In this document: piece after piece, positions 1 through 7,805 of the stretch
Position numbering within the stretch: position 1 is the stretch's first letter
Layout of the letters: each line of letters begins with the position of its first letter
Source of the DNA: Nitrospira defluvii
GTDB taxonomy: Bacteria > Nitrospirota > Nitrospiria > Nitrospirales > Nitrospiraceae
Direction of reading: 5' to 3'
Length of the DNA stretch: 64,000 nt
Assembly: GCF_905220995.1 (NCBI RefSeq)
Contig: NZ_CAJNBJ010000002.1
Coordinates: 372,001 to 436,000, forward strand
Notes under the pieces: generated by a model
What the model saw: the letters and a program-made list of their open reading frames with translations, nothing else
What the model was told of the DNA's origin: nothing
The model's database searches: none
Program-made: the position numbers and the translations under genes

Positions 1-259
1 GACAGAGTTCGGCGGTCTCCTTCGACATCGTTTCGGTGCGGTCCGGCCCTGCATCGACGTGACAATGCCGGCAGGTCTGGTTGCAGAGCTTGCCGACGTT
101 GATCTGAAAGACCGTGATCCCTGTGGCGTGGAGCGGGAACAAGTCGGCCTGATTGAGTCGCCTTTCAAACGGAGGACAACCGGCCGTTTCTGTCAGCACC
201 TTGAGCTGTTCAGCGGAAGAGGCGAGCGGGTTGTGTCGTCCGAGCAAGGTCAGCGCCAT
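1..259 (-). CDS. arsS: Arsenosugar biosynthesis radical SAM protein ArsS-like, N-terminal part
   Basis: Partial: the gene enters from the left edge and only the first 86 codons are present. Translated on the minus strand from ATG at 259-257, it gives a leader typical of the ArsS/DUF3641 family, then VGKLCNQTCRHCHVDAGP, which carries the CxxxCxxC triad that binds the radical SAM 4Fe-4S cluster. ArsS enzymes are thought to act on methylated arsenic in arsenosugar formation. It lies 50 bp downstream of arsR in the same direction as arsM-arsR, which supports an arsenic role. The start is moderately supported; no strong ribosome binding site is seen. Confidence 0.8.
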   Translation of the reverse strand, partial: MALTLLGRHNPLASSAEQLKVLTETAGCPPFERRLNQADLFPLHATGITVFQINVGKLCNQTCRHCHVDAGPDRTETMSKETAELC

Positions 260-308
260 CTCTATATCCGTGAGCAAGCGAGAAGCACCTCAGAAAACCA
301 CCATGGCA

Positions 309-665
309 TCAGCGGGTGTGCCCCATGCCGGCCAACACCATTTCCGGGAATCGCAACTCACAGCATCCGAAGTTGAGCGCCCGTCCCTGCCGATTGGCCA
401 GCACGCGTTGGACCCTCGGCAGGATTCGATAACAGACCTGCTTGCCGTCCCGAAGCCCCTCAATCAATCCGGCATCCCGGAGAATCCGGAGATGATGGGA
501 GATGTGCGGTTGCGGACAGCGTAGCTGCCGGACGAGTTCCGTCACGCACTTCTCCTCGATCAGTAACGACTCCAGTATACGCAACCGGGTGTGATCCGCC
601 AGGGCCTTGAGAATCGTGGCGCATTGGTCTGCGGTGAGCATGTCGCCGGGTGAGGCGGGCTTCAT
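309..665 (-). CDS. arsR: ArsR-family metalloregulatory repressor
   Basis: 118 residues, usual for ArsR/SmtB repressors. A winged helix-turn-helix spans about residues 10-85 (ALADHTRLRILESLL, then CVTELVRQLRCPQPHISHHLRILRDAGLI). Cys residues in the recognition-helix region (CVTEL, LRCPQP) and a C-terminal GCCELRF pair could bind As(III); the exact site differs from the classic ELCVCDL motif. Its ATG overlaps the arsM stop codon by one base (TGATG), so it is probably translated by coupling. It likely represses its own operon through the inverted repeat upstream of arsM. Confidence 0.88.
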   Translation of the reverse strand: MKPASPGDMLTADQCATILKALADHTRLRILESLLIEEKCVTELVRQLRCPQPHISHHLRILRDAGLIEGLRDGKQVCYRILPRVQRVLANRQGRALNFGCCELRFPEMVLAGMGHTR

Positions 666-1852
666 CAGCAGCAGCCTCCATCGGGTGAACAGGTGACCTC
701 GCCGCCATTCACGCGTTGGCCGGCGCGGTTGATGATGGCGAAATGCGGAGCATACCCGTCGGTTGCCAATACCTTGAGGGTCTTGGAGCAGACTTCCAGC
801 GGTTCTCCCCGTCGGTAGACGTGATGATCGTCATCGGCAGCTTCGAGAAATGGGCCCGCGAGCAGGGCAAAGTCTCCTTGCCACACGCAAGAGGCTTGCG
901 AGGGCAACACCGCCCACCAGCGCGCATCCGCTCGGTCGAGCACGATCGGTTCATGGGACAGCACAAAATACGGGGCGAGCGGGGGTTGACTCAGCAGCAG
1001 AGCCGTGTCCGGCCCGATCGGTCGCGGAATACCTCGCTGGTAGCTGGCTCCACGTTCATCCACCACAAGGCTAAATGGTCCGCGGAGTGTCGCGTAGCGA
1101 ACGGCGGGTCCCGCAGGATGCGGTGGGAGTTTGTAGCCGGTCAGCGTTACGGAGAAGAAGTGAATCCCATCGATGACTTGCCAGGGAGAGAACTTGACGA
1201 GATGGATACCGAGAAACCCGGCTTCCACCATGCCGACACTGTAGGCCGCGAGCGTCAATGCGCCGGAGAGACACTCACCCCATTTTTCAGCATCATGCAC
1301 CAAGTATTGCGGGACGGCTTGGTCTGACACGATATCGGAAATCGTAAAACGCCCACCCGGTTTCGTGACGCGGAACATCTCACGGAAGACCCTGCGCTTA
1401 TCAGGAGCCAGGTTGATGACGCAGTTGGAAATGATCAGATCGATCGTGTTGTCGTCCACCGGCATCGCATCGGCCATGCCCTTTCGGAACTCCACGTTCG
1501 AGGAGGCATAGCCCAGATTCGCTGCAACAATCGGCGCATTGCGGCGCGCAATCTCCAGCATCGCGTCCGTCATATCGAGACCGATCACACGGCCGGTCGG
1601 TCCGACCAACCGCGAGGCTTCGAAGCAGTCGATTCCTCCGCCGGAGCCGATGTCCAGGACCGTCTCACCGGGGCGGACCGTCTTCAACCCGGCGGGCGTG
1701 CCGCAACCATAGGAAATCTTGAGCACCTCTTCTGGGATAAACGTCTTCAGGTCGGCGAAGTCGTAACTCGTCGGACAGCACATCTGCTCGCCTGCGGCGG
1801 CAGCCCGCGCGTAGCGGTCACTGACTTTTTGCGTGATTTCGTCTATCGGCAT
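665..1852 (-). CDS. arsM: Arsenite S-adenosylmethionine methyltransferase
   Basis: 395 residues. SAM-binding motif VLDIGSGGGID at about residues 66-76, then GLDMTDAML. Cysteines expected to bind As(III) in ArsM are present in three family contexts: SYGCGTP, SNCVINL and ECLSGAL; an extra CC pair sits at residues 25-26. The C-terminal third (from about residue 250) is an extension ending in a Cys-rich CSPDGGCC tail. The family methylates As(III) to mono-, di- and trimethyl forms in the cytoplasm. First gene of arsM-arsR-arsS. The 110 bp upstream hold an ArsR-type dyad and a Crp-type site, suggesting double control. Confidence 0.93.
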   Translation of the reverse strand: MPIDEITQKVSDRYARAAAAGEQMCCPTSYDFADLKTFIPEEVLKISYGCGTPAGLKTVRPGETVLDIGSGGGIDCFEASRLVGPTGRVIGLDMTDAMLEIARRNAPIVAANLGYASSNVEFRKGMADAMPVDDNTIDLIISNCVINLAPDKRRVFREMFRVTKPGGRFTISDIVSDQAVPQYLVHDAEKWGECLSGALTLAAYSVGMVEAGFLGIHLVKFSPWQVIDGIHFFSVTLTGYKLPPHPAGPAVRYATLRGPFSLVVDERGASYQRGIPRPIGPDTALLLSQPPLAPYFVLSHEPIVLDRADARWWAVLPSQASCVWQGDFALLAGPFLEAADDDHHVYRRGEPLEVCSKTLKVLATDGYAPHFAIINRAGQRVNGGEVTCSPDGGCC

Positions 1853-1876
1853 GGTCCCCTCGTCGCGACTGTATAT

Positions 1877-1892
1877 ATAGAGATCCCTCTAT
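1877..1892. promoter_or_regulatory. Inverted repeat upstream of arsM, candidate ArsR operator
   Basis: ATAGAG-ATCC-CTCTAT is a perfect 6-bp inverted repeat with a 4-bp spacer, 25 bp upstream of the arsM start. It lies downstream of the predicted -10 hexamer (1948-1953), so a bound repressor would sit in the transcribed leader and block elongation or initiation. Binding by the ArsR encoded here is inferred. Confidence 0.5.
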
Positions 1893-1947
1893 GTGTCAAT
1901 CTTGCCCTATGAGAGCGATCGCATCCTTATAAATAGGTGGATAGGTC

Positions 1948-1990
1948 CATATACAGGGAAGCACATGGACCTTCTGTAAGCTGGCTTACA
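1948..1990 (-). promoter_or_regulatory. Crp/Fnr-type site 1 with class II -10, drives arsM
   Basis: TGTAAGCTGGCTTACA at 1975-1990 is a perfect palindrome in its outer six bases on each side; with the flanking C and G the arms reach 7 bp. Read on the minus strand it is followed after exactly 21 nt by TATATG (1953-1948), a good -10. No usable -10 lies at this distance on the plus strand, so the promoter points to arsM (start 130 bp from the palindrome centre), not to merR. Confidence 0.72.
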
Positions 1991-2094
1991 GTCACACGGC
2001 CGCCAGTCTCTCGGCTGTGGACGCGCTGGAGTAGAGTCGGACGTTCAAGAGGATCATTACGGGTCGGAAACGAACAAACGGACACACTCCCCCC

Positions 2095-2126
2095 TTGACT
2101 CCGTACTATGGTACAGGGTGTATCGT
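2095..2126 (+). promoter_or_regulatory. MerR-type promoter with long spacer and dyad operator
   Basis: A -35 TTGACT (2095-2100) is followed by a dyad GTAC-TATG-GTAC (2103-2114) and a weak -10 near 2119-2126, which gives an 18-20 bp spacer depending on the hexamer chosen. MerR-family regulators need such over-long spacers, with the operator between -35 and -10. It lies 17 bp before the merR start, so merR probably controls its own operon. Confidence 0.62.
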
Positions 2127-2142
2127 CACACATGAGGTGCAC

Positions 2143-2619
2143 ATGACAACCGAACTCACAATTGGGCAGCTTGCAAAGGATGTTGGGGTGAATATCGAAA
2201 CGATTCGCTACTACGAGCGACGCAGCTTACTCGACCCCACCTCGCGGCTGCCGTCCGGCTATAGACTCTACAACAGCGAGGCGCAGCGACGTCTCCGCTT
2301 CATCAAGAACGCCCAGGCGTTGGGTTTTACGCTCCATGAGATCGAAGAACTCCTCGATCTTCGGGTCAGATCGAAAGCCCGGTGCGGTGATGTGCAGCGG
2401 AGGGCGGAAGCCAAGCTGAGGCACGTGGAGGCAAAAGTGCGCGACTTGCAGGCACTGGCCAGGGCACTACGAAGCTTGCTTCGCGACTGCCGGGCTGGCC
2501 AGCCAACTGATCGGTGTCCAATTCTCAAGGCCCTGGAGGATGAAATGCACGGAAAGAGACGCACAGCGCGAAAGGAGGTGAACGGATCGGGAAGCGGACC
2601 TTCGGAATTGCTTAGGTGA
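2143..2619 (+). CDS. merR: MerR-family Hg(II)-responsive regulator
   Basis: 158 residues from ATG 2143, chosen because MTTELTIGQLAKDVGVN is the standard MerR N-terminus; the longer frame from 2095 would read through the promoter. Winged HTH at about residues 5-75 (IETIRYYERRSLL), then a coiled-coil dimerisation helix. Three cysteines match MerR C82, C117 and C126: KARCGDV, LLRDC and DRCPIL, with the nine-residue step between the last two. This pattern marks mercury sensors rather than CueR or ZntR. The downstream mercury genes are now cut off by an IS element 70 bp after the stop. Confidence 0.88.
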   Translation: MTTELTIGQLAKDVGVNIETIRYYERRSLLDPTSRLPSGYRLYNSEAQRRLRFIKNAQALGFTLHEIEELLDLRVRSKARCGDVQRRAEAKLRHVEAKVRDLQALARALRSLLRDCRAGQPTDRCPILKALEDEMHGKRRTARKEVNGSGSGPSELLR

Positions 2620-2691
2620 CGTCAGGAATTGATCCACACCTGCCAGGCTGTTTCGTCCAGCCACAACGGCAGAACCATACAAGCCTGATTA

Positions 2692-3525
2692 GAACCTATC
2701 TCAAAATTATTGACAGCATGACAGTCCGTCCGTATAGGTGCTCCCATGCTGCGGTTGCGCGACGATCAATGGGAGCGGATTCGGGATCATTGTCCTGAAG
2801 AGCACATCCCGGACACTCGCCCGGGCCGCAAACCGATCCCAACCCGGGCCGTCCTGGAAGCGGTGCTCTGGATTCTGAACACCGGGGCGCAATGGCACCT
2901 GCTCCCGCAGTGCTATCCCAACTACAAGACCGTGCATCGCCGGTTCCAACAGTGGTGTCAACGGGAGGTCCTGCGAGAGGTCCTCACCCAGCTGGCAAAC
3001 ACGCTGCGTGACGAAGGGGCCATTGATGAACGCGAGAGTTTCATTGATGCCACGTTTGCGGCGGCCAAGGGCGGCGGCGAGGCCATTGGACTTACGAAGC
3101 GCGGCAAGGGCGTGAAAATCCTGGCGATTGTGGATCGGCACGGACTGCCCCTCTCCGTGAGCACGCATGCGGCGAATCATCATGAAGTCACCCTGGTCCA
3201 ACTCAGTTTCGACTTCTACATGCTCGAGGCCAAGCCCGAGCATCTCATCGGGGATCGGGCGTATGACAGCGATGGCCTCGATGCCGACCTCCACCAAGAC
3301 GGGGTGAACCTGATCGCGCCGCATCGATCCACTCGCAAACTCAAGACCCAGGATGGGCGGCACCTACGCCGGTACCAACGCCGCTGGCTCGTTGAACGGT
3401 TCTTTGCCTGGCTCCAGTGGAAACGCCGACTCCTCGTTCGCTGGGAGTACTACGCCGCCAATTTTCTCGGGTTCGTGCAGCTCGCCTGCATCACGATGCT
3501 CCTCAAACAATTTTGAGATAGGTTC
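2692..3525 (+). mobile_element. Intact IS5-type insertion sequence with TIRs and TA duplication
   Basis: 834 bp bounded by terminal inverted repeats beginning GAACCTATCTCAAAATT (left 2692-2708, right complement ending at 3525). Flanking TA dinucleotides at 2690-2691 and 3526-3527 fit the TA target duplication used by some IS5 groups (for example IS427). It carries one intact transposase gene. Removing it would rejoin the merR 3' region directly to the AAAAAAGGAG ribosome site of the glutaredoxin-like gene, so it split a mercury operon. The clean ends and intact ORF suggest recent insertion. Confidence 0.93.
2746..3516 (+). CDS. IS5-family transposase
   Basis: 256 residues, full length for a single-ORF IS5-family DDE transposase. 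An N-terminal DUF4096-like domain (LRDDQWERIRDH) is followed by the catalytic core. Likely DDE residues: D in FIDATF (about residue 102), D in IGDRAYDSD (about 167) and E in WLVERFFAWLQ (about 222), followed by the usual basic WKRRLLVRWE segment. No frameshift or internal stop, so the element may still be active. Confidence 0.95.
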   Translation: MLRLRDDQWERIRDHCPEEHIPDTRPGRKPIPTRAVLEAVLWILNTGAQWHLLPQCYPNYKTVHRRFQQWCQREVLREVLTQLANTLRDEGAIDERESFIDATFAAAKGGGEAIGLTKRGKGVKILAIVDRHGLPLSVSTHAANHHEVTLVQLSFDFYMLEAKPEHLIGDRAYDSDGLDADLHQDGVNLIAPHRSTRKLKTQDGRHLRRYQRRWLVERFFAWLQWKRRLLVRWEYYAANFLGFVQLACITMLLKQF

Positions 3526-3548
3526 TAGAGAAAAAAGGAGATTCCACG

Positions 3549-3827
3549 ATGGTGACCACAAAGCGAAGGGTTGAGGTATTCACGGCTGGCTGTCCCATTT
3601 GTGATAACACAGTCAAGCTGGTCAAGTCTTTAGTCTGCCCCAGTTGCGACCTACAGATCTACGATCTACGGGAGGGCTGCGCGACGAACGAATGCCGGGA
3701 CAAAGCGAGACGCTACGGGATCACCGCAGTCCCGGCCGTCGCGGTTAACGGTGTGTTGTTGGACTGTTGCCGGCGGGAACCGATCACAGCCGATCGCTTA
3801 AGGGCTGCTGGCGTCGGACAGGCGTGA
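3549..3827 (+). CDS. Glutaredoxin/thioredoxin-like protein of the mercury operon
   Basis: 92 residues. VEVFTAGCPICDN near the N-terminus gives a CxxC redox motif (CPIC) at the start of a thioredoxin fold, with the cis-proline in GITAVPAVAVNG. Extra cysteines (VCPSCDL, EGCATNEC, LLDCC) suggest a thiol-rich metal- or sulfur-handling protein. Strong ribosome site AAAAAAGGAG just before the ATG, directly after the IS right end. Next to merF and an AhpD-fold gene; likely keeps thiols reduced or passes on Hg(II). Substrate not shown by sequence. Confidence 0.75.
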   Translation: MVTTKRRVEVFTAGCPICDNTVKLVKSLVCPSCDLQIYDLREGCATNECRDKARRYGITAVPAVAVNGVLLDCCRREPITADRLRAAGVGQA

Positions 3828-3860
3828 TGGTAAGGGCGAACATCAGGGAGGCATGACTCC

Positions 3861-4121
3861 ATGAACCGGAACCGTCTCATGACTTTGGGCTTAACAGGCG
3901 CAGCGTTGACAGCACTCTGCTGTTTCACGCCGATTCTGGTCGGGCTGCTGGGTCTTCTCGGCCTGGGAGCGGTCACGGGCTACCTGGACTATGTGCTGCT
4001 CCCCGCCCTAGCCGCCTTCCTTGGCTTGGCCCTGTACAGCCTGTCTCGGAGAAATCGGGATGACGTCTCCGGCTGTTGTTCGCATCATTCCGCAAAAGAA
4101 CACGGTAAACCGGAAGGATGA
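3861..4121 (+). CDS. merF: Mercuric ion transport protein MerF-like
   Basis: 86 residues, the size of MerF. Two membrane helices (about residues 8-32 and 38-60). A vicinal cysteine pair lies in helix 1 (ALCCFTPILVGLLG) and a second pair sits in the cytoplasmic tail (SGCCSHH). MerF passes Hg(II) through the inner membrane between such pairs. Its stop overlaps the next start (ATG 4118), so the two are co-translated. No merT, merP or canonical merA is adjacent. Confidence 0.85.
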   Translation: MNRNRLMTLGLTGAALTALCCFTPILVGLLGLLGLGAVTGYLDYVLLPALAAFLGLALYSLSRRNRDDVSGCCSHHSAKEHGKPEG

Positions 4122-4549
4122 CAAAACTCATGACCGAAGAACAAAAAGAGATAAGGTCAGATGCCGAAAGTTTATTTCAAGAGCTGCGTCGCCTCAGTCC
4201 GAAGGTCACCGGCGGGCTGCTTCGCATGCGACAGGAGGCGTACCGCGACGGGGTTGTTTCCGCCAAATACAAGCTCCTCACGGCAATGAGCGTCTCAATC
4301 GCCATCCGATGTGAGCCCTGCATTCGAGCCTACGTCCAAATGGCGGTCGAAAAGGGCATTACTCTGGACGAATTGATTGAATTCCTCGAAGTCGCGATGA
4401 CCATGCAAGGCTGCCCTGGCGAGGAATGGGCACTGAAGGCCTATGCCGTATACAAGGACTGCACGAGTTGTCGGCCGACTTCGGATGCGTCAACCTGCTG
4501 CGAACACCAGTCTATGAGCCAGAACAAGAATGCGGAGGGCGGGTCATGA
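4118..4549 (+). CDS. AhpD-fold carboxymuconolactone decarboxylase-family protein
   Basis: 143 residues, one CMD domain of about 100 residues with the redox motif CEPCIRAY (CxxC, the second Cys followed three residues later by Tyr where AhpD has His). The C-terminal 30 residues are unusually Cys-rich (DCTSC, TCCEHQ), fitting a metal-operon role. In families of this kind the CxxC reduces peroxides or other thiol substrates. Overlaps merF at its start and the next gene at its stop (ATGA). A peroxidase or thiol-transfer role is inferred. Confidence 0.78.
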   Translation: MTKLMTEEQKEIRSDAESLFQELRRLSPKVTGGLLRMRQEAYRDGVVSAKYKLLTAMSVSIAIRCEPCIRAYVQMAVEKGITLDELIEFLEVAMTMQGCPGEEWALKAYAVYKDCTSCRPTSDASTCCEHQSMSQNKNAEGGS

Positions 4550-5085
4550 ACCGACAGATCGTGACCATGATACTAGCGATGTGCATGACACTCATAGGGA
4601 TCGCCGGCCTAGGCACGCAGCACGCGTCCGCAGCCAGCATCCTGATCCACATGAAGACCTCGCTGGCAGAGGACGATGCGCAAATTTGTGCCGTGCCGAA
4701 TGTGGCTTGGGCGGCCGTCAAGGCGGGCCATAAGGTGACAATTCTGGTTGATGCCAGCGCGGTGACATCAGTGACCAAGGGGTTTGGCTTTTTTCGCAGA
4801 CTGGTCGGTTCGGACAGTACCGCGCTCGAACGAGCGGGGCTGCCGGAGCGAGAACGGCAGAGCGTCTCCGAACAGATGGGCGTACCCCTGGAGCAGGTCC
4901 CGCATAACTACGGGGAGTACTTTGAGATCCTCAAGAGCAAGCTGGGCGTTGAAATCTATGGCAATCAGACCATGATGCTGCTCTACAAGATCGATCCGGC
5001 TCGAGTCGCCTCTTCAGTAACCCCCCTTCCGCTGGAAAAGATGGTGGGCCTGTTCGTATCAGCCGATCATGTGATCGTGTACTGA
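4546..5085 (+). CDS. Exported DsrE-fold protein of the mercury operon
   Basis: 179 residues from ATG 4546, chosen because it overlaps the previous stop (ATGA) and begins a signal peptide (hydrophobic TMILAMCMTLIGIAGLG, cleavage near ASA-A at about residue 28). The mature part begins SILIHMKTSLAEDDAQIC and resembles DsrE/YchN sulfur-relay proteins (KAGHKVTILVDASAV). Last gene of the mercury operon. Periplasmic or membrane location is predicted; its role is unknown, but a Cys near the DsrE active position (QICAVPN) could bind thiols or metal. Confidence 0.68.
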   Translation: MNRQIVTMILAMCMTLIGIAGLGTQHASAASILIHMKTSLAEDDAQICAVPNVAWAAVKAGHKVTILVDASAVTSVTKGFGFFRRLVGSDSTALERAGLPERERQSVSEQMGVPLEQVPHNYGEYFEILKSKLGVEIYGNQTMMLLYKIDPARVASSVTPLPLEKMVGLFVSADHVIVY

Positions 5086-5111
5086 GCTTCAACCGACAAG
5101 GAACTGTGTGA

Positions 5112-5783
5112 TTATTGGGAAGCTATTGAAGTGAATGTCCATGTCCGGCCGAAATCGGTGCTGTGGACACGAACGATCCGTTCACCCCGAAAGGCCTTCG
5201 ACCGTACGGTGAAGGAGATGGCACCCTGCCGGGACACCTGAATGTCTTCAAAATGCGGGGCGCGATCCCCCTGGAAATTGTAGTGGCGGCAGTCAGCTTT
5301 TCCTTTAGGAGCACAAAAATCGGGTTTCACAACCGGATCGATCAACTCCTCAGGGAGAGACGTGGGATACCACGCTCGAAACTGTCCGCACGCATCGAAG
5401 CTCACACTCACACCATTCCCAATCCAGACCAGCGTCTGCTCATCGACCACCAGATAGTTGTGGCGCTCGCGCTCGACCAGTTCTGCGGCATTCTTGGATC
5501 CGATGGCGCCCCCGTTCCCTAATGTACGCCAACCTGGGTCCTGGGTCTTGTGGCCCGGAGAGTTTGCTGTATGCTCCGACGCGCACTGGACGCGAAACAC
5601 TTCGCCGGTATAGTGGAGCGGAAGGTTCTCATAGTACCGAACGACCTTCAGCTTGAAATGAGGTTCATACAAAACAGCCTCGTCGAGTTTCTGCGTGGCT
5701 TGACTGCACGAGACTAGCGCGATGTTCCAGATCGTCGTCATCACGATAATCTTGAGGAAGAACCGCCCAGGCGAAGCGATCAT
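5112..5783 (-). CDS. Predicted lipoprotein of unknown function
   Basis: From ATG 5783, about 223 residues. Basic N-terminus, a hydrophobic stretch and a lipobox-like IALVSC near residue 24 predict a lipoprotein. The mature part has four cysteines (VQCASE, DACGQF, DFCAP, DCRHY) that could form two disulfides, and Trp/Tyr-rich beta-type segments. No family recognised. Convergent with the mercury operon; follows another small exported protein in the same direction with a 24-bp gap. Confidence 0.6.
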   Translation of the reverse strand: MIASPGRFFLKIIVMTTIWNIALVSCSQATQKLDEAVLYEPHFKLKVVRYYENLPLHYTGEVFRVQCASEHTANSPGHKTQDPGWRTLGNGGAIGSKNAAELVERERHNYLVVDEQTLVWIGNGVSVSFDACGQFRAWYPTSLPEELIDPVVKPDFCAPKGKADCRHYNFQGDRAPHFEDIQVSRQGAISFTVRSKAFRGERIVRVHSTDFGRTWTFTSIASQ

Positions 5784-5807
5784 ATGGTGTGGCAAGACAA
5801 CGATCCC

Positions 5808-6224
5808 CTACCGCACCTGCGGCCAGCCGCGCTTCCACAAGCATTGCCCAGACGACAGGTAGTCTTTGGATCGGCACCACTCAAGGCAAGCTACTGTCGG
5901 GTAATGCGTCGTCCTCAGATATGCGTATCTGCCGTCGGGTTGCTTCTTGAACACTTCCCACGGGCCGGTCCGATTGCCCCATATGGAGATCTCCGAGAAC
6001 GCCACGCCTTCAAATGACTCCAAGTCCTGCGCCAGGTTGCAGCGAAACAGAAATGTGTCTTGCACGCCGTTGATGAAGTAATCATCACCCAGCGCATACT
6101 CGGCATACACAAAGGCCCCTAGTGGATCTGGTGTGTCAAACTCAGCGGCATCCGCAACGCCCGCCAACATCAGACCAAGCAGCATGCCTATTGACACACA
6201 CACCTGAATGCTCTCCCGCATCAT
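5808..6224 (-). CDS. Small exported protein of unknown function
   Basis: 138 residues from ATG 6224. The frame is open further upstream, but MMRESIQVCVSIGMLLGLMLAG is an obvious signal peptide with cleavage after VADA, and a GAG ribosome-site core precedes it. The mature protein is about 110 residues with four Cys (FRCNL, VACLEWC, GQCLW) and many aromatics, suggesting a disulfide-stabilised secreted domain. No family recognised. Likely co-transcribed with the lipoprotein gene 24 bp downstream. Confidence 0.6.
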   Translation of the reverse strand: MMRESIQVCVSIGMLLGLMLAGVADAAEFDTPDPLGAFVYAEYALGDDYFINGVQDTFLFRCNLAQDLESFEGVAFSEISIWGNRTGPWEVFKKQPDGRYAYLRTTHYPTVACLEWCRSKDYLSSGQCLWKRGWPQVR

Positions 6225-6419
6225 GTTGGTATCTCGAATCGCATGCCCCCTGTGGGGAGAATGTCTCCGACTCATACCCGAACCCATGCGCTCTTCCATT
6301 GTAACCAACGAATGCTGCGCTACAAGCCGAATTGCCATATTCGACAGTGCAGGGGAGTAGTTGTCGTTCAATGGGAATCGCGCGCGATTATTGTACTCAC
6401 TCAGGCATTGGCATGGGAC

Positions 6420-7199
6420 CTATTCTCTTGACGACACAAAGTCTTGATGACGAAACTCCAACCAGGTGCGTTGCAGGTCCAAAGTCAGCCGCTTCGCGGC
6501 ATCGTTCATGGTCACCACCCGAAGCGTATTCGGTGCACCTTCATAGGTTGGCGGCCACCAGGGTCGCCCATCAGGGCCGGCGGGGCGAAACCAGATGACG
6601 GGATACCATTGGTTGATGCCCGGGGCCATCGGGCGATCCAGCGTGGCCATGCTCCGGCCTTCCCCGCGCAGCAGCACCGCTCCTGTCTTGACGTCGATCA
6701 GCGCGGCCTCAAGCAGCGACCAGTTGTCCCGTCGCAAGCCAGGCTGGCTGTGCGAATGCCACCCCAGGAAGACGGTTTGCGGATATTCTTGCTCCATGGC
6801 GGAAGCCACAACGACCAAAAGATAGTTCACGTCATGCGACTGTGCCAATTCGAGCAATGGACTGAGATCGCCCCTTGGCTGTACGCCTTCGGCTGGCAGG
6901 AGCGTCTCGACCGTGAGCGGAAGTGACTGACCGAGTCGTTCCTTCAGCTGCTCCGTGAGTCGAGTCTGCGCTTCGTCCGGCAATACCGGTGCGGCTCCTT
7001 CAGCCGTCTGATCGGCGATTACGAGGAGGCCGGTCCGGCCCTTGCGGTCGGAAAGCGGGTTCAGCGATTCCAGTGTCGGAACCGGATGCGTGCCGACATA
7101 CTGGTTCATTCGGCTCGGTGGCGAGGCGGTCGCACAACCAGCCAGGACAACGACGACCGTCATTCCCATCTGCAGAGTCATCCAAGATGTCGGAGCCAT
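6420..7199 (-). CDS. Predicted lipoprotein of unknown function
   Basis: 259 residues from ATG 7199, preceded by a strong GAGGAGGG ribosome site; the open frame upstream of this ATG is not conserved-looking. The signal peptide ends in a lipobox, VVVVLAGCATA. The mature part contains an alternating fold resembling periplasmic proteins that assemble surface structures (GLLVIADQTAEG, VNYLLVVVASAM, LIDVKTGAVLLRGEG). A Trp/Pro-rich stretch (GRPWWPPTYEG) near residue 210 is unusual. Follows dsrE with an 83-bp gap. Function unknown. Confidence 0.65.
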   Translation of the reverse strand: MAPTSWMTLQMGMTVVVVLAGCATASPPSRMNQYVGTHPVPTLESLNPLSDRKGRTGLLVIADQTAEGAAPVLPDEAQTRLTEQLKERLGQSLPLTVETLLPAEGVQPRGDLSPLLELAQSHDVNYLLVVVASAMEQEYPQTVFLGWHSHSQPGLRRDNWSLLEAALIDVKTGAVLLRGEGRSMATLDRPMAPGINQWYPVIWFRPAGPDGRPWWPPTYEGAPNTLRVVTMNDAAKRLTLDLQRTWLEFRHQDFVSSRE

Positions 7200-7282
7200 G
7201 GCTACCGCCCTCCTCTCGCTCGTGGGCGGACACCCACCCGGCGGCTTGACTTTACCGGTCGAGTGTCCGCGGCACCCGTCGG

Positions 7283-7639
7283 CTAGAACGTAATGACCTG
7301 ATAGCCTTGCGCCACCAGCTTTTTGAAGCTGGGATGTCCGTCGTACTCCCCTGCCAGCTTCACCCCGCATGCAACCACTTTGTCCTTCACGCCAAATGCT
7401 CCCGCGCAGAACTCGCAGGCCCCGCCGATCCGATCTTTCACCGCATTGTAGAGCCCGTGCAGCTTGTGATCGGGCTTTTCCAACTCGGGAATCCACTTGG
7501 GCCCGGCGCCGTCGAAGATGAGCTGAACGTCGTCATGACCGTCCTTGAACTCCTTGACGGATTCCAGGGCATTCACCACACGGCCTAACCCTTCGTGTGT
7601 TTCCGTGTCGGCCAACACGACAATCGCGACTTTGGACAT
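7283..7639 (-). CDS. Cytoplasmic DsrE-family protein
   Basis: 118 residues, full DsrE/DsrF-like domain. MSKVAIVVLADTETHEGLGRVVNAL begins the first beta strand; QLIFDGAGPKW and CEFCAGAFGVKD follow. The CEFC pair at about residues 77-80 sits where DsrE proteins carry their persulfide cysteine, so sulfur transfer is plausible. Similar in plan to the protein at 26319-26693. AGGAGT ribosome site. Its promoter is the Crp-type site at 7761-7776. Confidence 0.82.
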   Translation of the reverse strand: MSKVAIVVLADTETHEGLGRVVNALESVKEFKDGHDDVQLIFDGAGPKWIPELEKPDHKLHGLYNAVKDRIGGACEFCAGAFGVKDKVVACGVKLAGEYDGHPSFKKLVAQGYQVITF

Positions 7640-7732
7640 GGTGCACTCCTTTCAGAAGCCAGTATGTGAGAGATGAGAAGAATCGCCGCCTGCGACCAGT
7701 GCGGAGGCGGCATCATGCCGCCACGACCTCGC

Positions 7733-7776
7733 ACTCTACCGCGCACAGCCCAGGCCCATCTGTAGCCTAGCTTACA
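7733..7776 (-). promoter_or_regulatory. Crp/Fnr-type site 2 with class II -10, drives dsrE
   Basis: TGTAGCCTAGCTTACA at 7761-7776. Read on the minus strand (TGTAAGCTAGGCTACA), TAGAGT follows after 22 nt at 7738-7733. The palindrome centre lies 130 bp from the dsrE start. Confidence 0.65.
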
Positions 7777-7805
7777 AAACGAATTCTCCGTGTTTTTCTG
7801 CAAGC

